Source of the DNA: Dyadobacter sp. SG02
GTDB taxonomy: Bacteria > Bacteroidota > Bacteroidia > Cytophagales > Spirosomataceae
DNA length: 64,000 nucleotides
Direction of reading: 5' to 3'
Assembly: GCF_900109045.1 (NCBI RefSeq)
Contig: NZ_FNYL01000021.1
Span: 1-64,000 of the forward strand
Below, piece after piece: positions 59,637 to 64,000 of the stretch (positions within the stretch are counted from its first letter, which is position 1; each line of letters begins with the position of its first letter). The notes under the pieces are model-generated. The model did not search any database, was not told where the DNA came from, and saw only the letters and a program-made list of their open reading frames with translations. A program made the translations under genes and the position numbers.

Positions 59637-60404
59637 ATGCACATCGACAGTTATGAAGAGCAGATTAAACCGGAATTGACCAAATGGCAGCTCAAAATGC
59701 AAAAGCGGCCCAATTTTATCGACAGGACTTCCAAGAAATTTCAGGACAAGATCAACGACATCATTCCCGATAAAGTGCATGAAGTGATCACCGGTACCAT
59801 TAAACAAATGGTGCGCGGTGTGCTCACCGGGGCCGAGTACACCACCACACAGGCTATTCCCGGCGCATCGCTGGAAGAAATGGAAACAGCCGTCCGCAAA
59901 AAGATCGATTTTTATAAAAAAGCAGGCGCGGCCGAAGGCGGTATTACCGGCGCGGGAGGCTTCTGGCTTGCATTGGCCGAATTCCCTATTCTGATAGGTA
60001 TTAAAATCAAACTCCTTTTCGAGATCGCCGCATTATACGGCAGGCCCATCAACGACTACCGGGAACGACTTTTTATTCTCCATATTTTCCAGCTCACGTT
60101 TTCGAGCCAGAAAGGACGGCAAGAGGTTTTTTCCCAAATGATCCAATGGGATCTCCGCAGCAAAGACCTCCCGACCGACATCCACGAGTTCAATTGGAAA
60201 ACATTCCAGCAGGAATACCGCGATTATATCGATCTTGCGAAAATGGCGCAGCTCATCCCGGGTATCGGAGCGGCCGTTGGCGTGATCGTTAACTACCGGC
60301 TGCTCGACCAACTGGGCAAAAACGCGATGAATGCCTACCGTATGCGGTGGTTTGAAGAGCGGATGCTCGGCGCGCAAGGAGGACTACTGACCACAACCGC
60401 CTGA
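59637..60404 (+). CDS. EcsC family protein
   Basis: The 255-residue protein shows the EcsC pattern: VHEVITGTIKQMVRGVLTGA, AAEGGITGAGGFWLALAEFP (near 98), a hydrophobic helix, and MAQLIPGIGAAVGVIVNYRLLDQLG near the end. EcsC proteins are peripheral membrane proteins associated with transport or protease control in Bacillus; the role in Bacteroidota is unclear. It lies 31 bases upstream of the mlaE gene and may belong to the same unit. Confidence 0.82.
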   Translation: MHIDSYEEQIKPELTKWQLKMQKRPNFIDRTSKKFQDKINDIIPDKVHEVITGTIKQMVRGVLTGAEYTTTQAIPGASLEEMETAVRKKIDFYKKAGAAEGGITGAGGFWLALAEFPILIGIKIKLLFEIAALYGRPINDYRERLFILHIFQLTFSSQKGRQEVFSQMIQWDLRSKDLPTDIHEFNWKTFQQEYRDYIDLAKMAQLIPGIGAAVGVIVNYRLLDQLGKNAMNAYRMRWFEERMLGAQGGLLTTTA

Positions 60405-60435
60405 TAAATAAAGTTTAATACAATGTACCGATTGA

Positions 60436-61224
60436 ATGAGCGCTAACAAAAAGCAATTTGTATACGGCAAAACTCTGGACAATGCCTTACTGGCGGTTTA
60501 TAATGCGTATGTTTTCTTTATCCGTTTCTTCCGCGAGGTTTTCCGTGGCCGAATGGAGTTCCAGGAGATAGTCAAGCAATGTTATGCAATCGGAAACCGG
60601 TCGCTGCTGCTGATCAGCCTTACCGGTTTCATCACCGGAATGGTATTCACCAAGCAGTCGCGGCCGTCGCTCTCCGAATTCGGTGCCACTTCCTGGCTGC
60701 CTTCACTTGTGGCGATCGCGATTGTGCGTGCCCTGGCGCCACTGGTAACCGCGCTCATCAGCGCGGGTAAGATCGGTTCGAGTATCGGCGCCGAGCTGGG
60801 TTCGATGCGCGTGACGGAACAGATCGATGCGATGGAAGTATCGGCGGTCAACCCATTCAAATTCCTGGTAGTAACCCGCGTGCTGGCCTGCACGATTGCC
60901 ATTCCCGTCCTGATGTTCTACTGCTCGCTCGTCAGTTTGCTCGGTGCTTTTCTGAACGTCACGTTAAATGAAGGCACAAGTTTCATTGCTTTTTTCGAGA
61001 ACGCATTCGAGCAGATCACGTTTCTGGATATCTGGACGTCGGTCGCGAAAGCGGTCGCGTACGGGTTCACGATCGGGATTGTTGGCAGTTACCAGGGCTA
61101 CAATGCCAGCAAAGGCACCGAGGGTGTCGGCAAAGCCGCCAACTCGGCTGTCGTGACCTCCATGTTCCTCATTTTTGTGGAGGAGGTGATCATCGTACAG
61201 GTATCCAATTATTTCAGGATTTAA
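60436..61224 (+). CDS. mlaE: MlaE-type ABC lipid transporter permease
   Basis: The 262-residue protein has the MlaE fold: an N-terminal amphipathic segment, about five membrane helices, and the family motifs LPSLVAIAIVRALAPLVTAL, GSSIGAELGSMRVTEQIDAM and a C-terminal YQGYNASKGTEGVG. It forms the inner-membrane permease of a phospholipid trafficking system with MlaF and MlaD encoded directly downstream. Confidence 0.93.
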   Translation: MSANKKQFVYGKTLDNALLAVYNAYVFFIRFFREVFRGRMEFQEIVKQCYAIGNRSLLLISLTGFITGMVFTKQSRPSLSEFGATSWLPSLVAIAIVRALAPLVTALISAGKIGSSIGAELGSMRVTEQIDAMEVSAVNPFKFLVVTRVLACTIAIPVLMFYCSLVSLLGAFLNVTLNEGTSFIAFFENAFEQITFLDIWTSVAKAVAYGFTIGIVGSYQGYNASKGTEGVGKAANSAVVTSMFLIFVEEVIIVQVSNYFRI

Positions 61225-61225
61225 T

Positions 61226-61990
61226 ATGGAAGAAGATTTCAAACCGGGCGAACCGGTGATCGAGGTACGCGACCTGTACAAATCATTTGGCGACCTGCAT
61301 GTGTTGCAGGGCGTCGACCTTACCGTTACCAAGGGGGAAAATATGGTCGTGCTCGGCCGGTCGGGGACCGGAAAATCGGTACTGATCAAGATTATGATCG
61401 GTTTACTGAAACAGGATCGCGGCGATTGTGTGGTTTTAGGGAAGGAGGTTTCAAAGCTGGAAGGCAACGATCTGCGCGATTTACGTCTCAAAATCGGGTT
61501 TTCATTTCAAAACAGCGCATTGTACGACAGTATGACCGTGCGCGAAAACCTTGAATTCCCGCTCGTACGCAATATTCCGAACCTGACCCGCGCCGAAATC
61601 GACGAGCAGGTCGAATACGTGCTCGACGCCGTAGGCCTGCTGCAAACGATCAACCAGGTACCGGCGGAACTCTCGGGCGGCCAGCGCAAGCGGATCGGCA
61701 TTGCCCGGACGCTAATCCTGAAACCGGAAATTATGCTCTACGACGAGCCAACGGCCGGTCTCGACCCGATTACGTGTCTGGAAATCAACGAGCTGATCAA
61801 CGAGGTAAAGGAAAAATACCAGACGACGTCGATCATTATCACACACGACCTTACGTGCGCACGGGCCACGGGCGACCGCATTGCGATGCTCCTCGATGGC
61901 AAGTTCCTCAAAACGGGCACATTTGAAGAAGTATTTGATACAGAAGAGGAGCGCATCAAGAGTTTTTACGACTATAATTTTATTCAGTAA
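61226..61990 (+). CDS. mlaF: MlaF-type ABC transporter ATPase
   Basis: The 254-residue ATPase has Walker A GRSGTGKSV (about 44-52), signature LSGGQRKRIGIART and Walker B IMLYDEPTAGLDP. It powers MlaE. The gene starts 1 base after the mlaE stop and ends 2 bases before mlaD, a tight operon. Confidence 0.94.
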   Translation: MEEDFKPGEPVIEVRDLYKSFGDLHVLQGVDLTVTKGENMVVLGRSGTGKSVLIKIMIGLLKQDRGDCVVLGKEVSKLEGNDLRDLRLKIGFSFQNSALYDSMTVRENLEFPLVRNIPNLTRAEIDEQVEYVLDAVGLLQTINQVPAELSGGQRKRIGIARTLILKPEIMLYDEPTAGLDPITCLEINELINEVKEKYQTTSIIITHDLTCARATGDRIAMLLDGKFLKTGTFEEVFDTEEERIKSFYDYNFIQ

Positions 61991-61992
61991 TA

Positions 61993-63006
61993 ATGGCAAC
62001 ATCAACCAAACGATCCGTTAACGTAGGCCTTTTCGTCGTCATGGGCATTATCATTTTCGTGGTAGGGATTCTCACCGTCGGCAGCATGAAAAAGGTATTT
62101 TCATCGGCTATCACGGTCAAAACCATTTTTGACGATGTGAACGGGCTAAAAATCGGGAACAACATCTGGTACTCCGGAGTGAAGATCGGTACGGTGAAAA
62201 GCATCCGTTTCCTGGCCAACTCCAAGGTAGAAGTAATGCTGAACATCGAGGAAAAATCACAGGAATTTGTCCGTAAAAACGCCAAGGCGAAAGTCAGCAC
62301 CGATGGTCTGATCGGTAACAAGATCATCGTCATTTACGGCGGCACGCAAAAAGTGCCTTCCATTGAAGACGGCGATGAAATAGCGGTCGAGAAAATTGAA
62401 AGTACGGAGGAAATGCTGGCCGTGCTCTCCGAAAACAACAAGAACCTGCTCGGCATCACCAGCGCATTCAAAACCATCAGCAAGAATATCCTTGCCGGGA
62501 AAGGTACCGTAGGAATGCTGCTGAACGACGAGCGGCTGTACAACGACCTCGATCAGACGCTCGGAGCCATGAAAAAAGCGTCGGTGAATGCACAGGCATT
62601 AACCGCTTCGCTGGCCAGCTATTCCGCCAAGCTGACCCGGGAAGGAGGCCTGGCCAACGACTTCGCGACCGATACCGTGATCATGAAAGACCTCCGTGGA
62701 AGCATTGCCCGGTTAAATGAAACCGTTTCGTCGGCCAATGTGATGGTGAACAACCTTAAAACAGCCAGCCAGGACCTTAACTCCAACAAAACAAGCCCGT
62801 TAGGAGTATTACTGCACGACGAAGCTACCGCCGGAAACCTGAAAGAAACGCTGAAAAACCTCGAAAGTACGACCGAGAAACTAGACGAAAATATGACGGC
62901 ACTCCGGTCCAACTTCCTTTTCCGCAGGTATTTCCGCAAAAAAGCCAAGGAGGATGCCAAGCAGCCGGTCAAAGAAGAGGTAAAAGAGCAGGAGAACCAA
63001 CAATAA
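61993..63006 (+). CDS. mlaD: MCE/MlaD-family lipid-binding protein
   Basis: The 337-residue protein has one N-terminal membrane anchor (NVGLFVVMGIIIFVVGILTV), an MCE domain (about 38-115: FDDVNGLKIGNNIWYSGVKI, DGLIGNKIIVIYGGT) and a long C-terminal helical/coiled-coil region (about 125-310) with charged tail. It binds phospholipid in the periplasm and docks on MlaE. The longer helical part resembles YebT/PqiB-type tunnel proteins, though only one MCE domain is present. Confidence 0.92.
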   Translation: MATSTKRSVNVGLFVVMGIIIFVVGILTVGSMKKVFSSAITVKTIFDDVNGLKIGNNIWYSGVKIGTVKSIRFLANSKVEVMLNIEEKSQEFVRKNAKAKVSTDGLIGNKIIVIYGGTQKVPSIEDGDEIAVEKIESTEEMLAVLSENNKNLLGITSAFKTISKNILAGKGTVGMLLNDERLYNDLDQTLGAMKKASVNAQALTASLASYSAKLTREGGLANDFATDTVIMKDLRGSIARLNETVSSANVMVNNLKTASQDLNSNKTSPLGVLLHDEATAGNLKETLKNLESTTEKLDENMTALRSNFLFRRYFRKKAKEDAKQPVKEEVKEQENQQ

Positions 63007-63111
63007 TGTCATAGTTTTGCAGAAAAGCGGTTATATTGTCGAAGTATTTCTTCGAATAATACCTTACCAATCCCACTAACTGAGCTTCTGAAAAACTTTT
63101 AACACAAACCG

Positions 63112-63480
63112 ATGGCCTTACAACTCAACCCCGCCCTGGACCTTGCTTACATCGACCAGGCCTACGGAGAAGATCCTGTAATCCTGTACATGATTTTTGA
63201 TGCGTTCCTGAGCGACTCTATCCCCCGCTGGCAATCACTGCAAGGTGCTTTGGAATCGGGCGACCTCAAAGAATCGGCCAGTATCGTACACGGATTAAAA
63301 CCTTCGTTCACCATGACCGGCCTCACGCACGTGCGCCCGAAGGTGGAAGTGCTCGAAAAAGCCATCAAGAATGAAGACCCCGCCGAACAGCTGATCGAAA
63401 TGTACCGGAATATTTCCGTGGAGATCAACGAACTGATCCCTATCCTCGAAGCGGAATCCGAACGGTTGAAGCAGCTCTGA
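63112..63480 (+). CDS. Hpt (histidine phosphotransfer) domain protein
   Basis: The 122-residue protein is a single Hpt four-helix domain with the phosphorylated His in SIVHGLKPSFTMTGL (His60), where the usual HxLKG is HGLKP. It should relay phosphate between a hybrid kinase and a response regulator. Neither is encoded nearby, so the partners are elsewhere in the genome. Promoter not seen in the 105-base gap upstream. Confidence 0.85.
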   Translation: MALQLNPALDLAYIDQAYGEDPVILYMIFDAFLSDSIPRWQSLQGALESGDLKESASIVHGLKPSFTMTGLTHVRPKVEVLEKAIKNEDPAEQLIEMYRNISVEINELIPILEAESERLKQL

Positions 63481-63503
63481 TTGACATTCCGACAAGAATT
63501 TTT

Positions 63504-63535
63504 GAGCGCGTAGCCGACGGCTATGCGCTTTTTCT
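63504..63535. terminator. Terminator overlapping the glycosyltransferase stop
   Basis: GCGCGTAGCC (63506-63515) pairs with GGCTATGCGC (63519-63528) with one G-T pair, followed by T-rich sequence. The right arm includes the stop codon of the convergent gene at 63521. Confidence 0.75.
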
Positions 63536-64000
63536 TTTAGATTTTTCCCAGGCCGCGCTTTGCGAGCCTTTGAAATACCGCCGGATGCCCGCCAGCACGG
63601 CGTAGTTCATCATGCAAAAGTAATAGGGCACAAAAAGCGCCTTTACCTTGATCTTGCGCGTTTCCAGCACCCAGCCCGCCAGCGCAAGCGAGTAAAATCC
63701 TGCCTGCCCGACGAGTAGCAACTGGTAAATTATGCCACCGGATTTTAGTACAATTAAAATATTGAGTACGAATGCCAGGATCATCAGAAACGGCGTCACC
63801 GTCCAGCGGAGCACGCGGTGGCTGATGTACTGGAAGGACAATAGCGGGTCGTTGACGGGATTCATGAGTTTTTTCAATCGTAAAATAGATTGAATGCCCC
63901 CCGCTGCAATGCGAACCTTGCGTTTCAATTCCTCTTTGATATTTTCCGAAGAAAGCTCCGAAGCATAGGCATTCGGCTCATACACAATGCGGTAGCCTTG
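63521..64000 (-). CDS. Family 2 glycosyltransferase, C-terminal part (runs off window)
   Basis: The minus-strand frame is open to the window end, giving 160 codons of C-terminal sequence. YEPNAYASELSSENIKEELK and RKVRIAAGGIQSILRLKKL match the QRRWR-like, C-terminal end of the catalytic region of membrane GT2 enzymes, followed by three or four membrane helices (TVTPFLMILAFVLNILIVL, YQLLLVGQAGFYSLALAGWV, YYFCMMNYAVLAGI). It likely elongates or transfers a polysaccharide at the inner membrane. Donor and acceptor are unknown. Confidence 0.82.
   Translation of the reverse strand, partial: QGYRIVYEPNAYASELSSENIKEELKRKVRIAAGGIQSILRLKKLMNPVNDPLLSFQYISHRVLRWTVTPFLMILAFVLNILIVLKSGGIIYQLLLVGQAGFYSLALAGWVLETRKIKVKALFVPYYFCMMNYAVLAGIRRYFKGSQSAAWEKSKRKSA

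Noticed and set aside
1..64000. tRNA, rRNA, CRISPR arrays, prophage or defence islands
   Set aside because: I looked for TPsiC-like GGTTCGAATCC patterns, regularly spaced repeats and phage structural genes and saw none; apart from the IS end the gene content is chromosomal housekeeping.

Overview
The window looks like a chromosomal, mostly housekeeping segment of a Bacteroidota organism of the order Cytophagales. A Dyadobacter/Spirosomataceae-type genome is my best guess from gene content and protein style; no marker gene proves it. Supporting signs are two secreted proteins with type IX secretion (T9SS) C-terminal sorting domains, promoters of the Bacteroidota form TTTG-N19-21-TAnnTTTG, almost no Shine-Dalgarno sequences, the parA-parB-DUF5683-dapB-lepB gene order, and several families typical of the phylum (DUF3822, DUF1599, FadL-like porin, DUF5683). 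I see no prophage, CRISPR array, rRNA or tRNA. The only mobile DNA is the end of an IS1182-type element at the left edge.

Layout. 0-10 kb: IS end, GH2 glycosidase, isoaspartyl peptidase, T9SS cargo protein, lipoprotein hydrolase, serine acetyltransferase, TetR regulator and a divergent PPK1-like protein. 10-19 kb: aldo/keto reductase, pyrE, CNNM/CBS transporter, two NUDIX proteins, coaD with DUF3822, CBS protein, RecD-like helicase and Sua5. 19-26 kb: a GMC dehydrogenase with its Tat-exported small subunit, a methyltransferase, an ABC-F ATPase, a secreted beta-propeller and rpsT. 26-33 kb: cdaA-folP, DUF1599-DoxX-aroK, a FadL-type porin and a low-complexity lipoprotein. 33-39 kb: proS, an FKBP isomerase, dprA with an AlbA_2 gene, and a GH13 glucan enzyme. 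39-45 kb: the par operon (parA, parB, DUF5683, dapB, two tandem signal peptidases) and a radical SAM/SPASM enzyme. 45-54 kb: lrp/ald divergent pair, DEAD-box helicase with a long leader, DinB, zinc phospholipase-like protein, Dabb protein, ung, apaG and a methyltransferase. 54-64 kb: a pair of polytopic membrane proteins, a GH43-esterase operon, ecsC and the mlaE-mlaF-mlaD lipid transporter, an Hpt protein and the end of a glycosyltransferase.

The genes fall into short operons. Convergent pairs are usually separated by very compact stem-loops. Three of these are unusually long perfect inverted repeats (20-24 bp stems).

I did not find a clear multi-gene novel system. The observations most worth following are: a PPK1-like protein that keeps the phospho-histidine but has lost other nucleotide-site residues; an ABC-F ATPase in which one of the two composite ATP sites is completely degenerate and the other intact; a palindromic element built from four copies of one decamer; a predicted leaderless helicase mRNA; the long DEAD-box leader; and a two-domain DUF1599 protein. 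All functional calls rest on reading motifs by eye; no database search was made.
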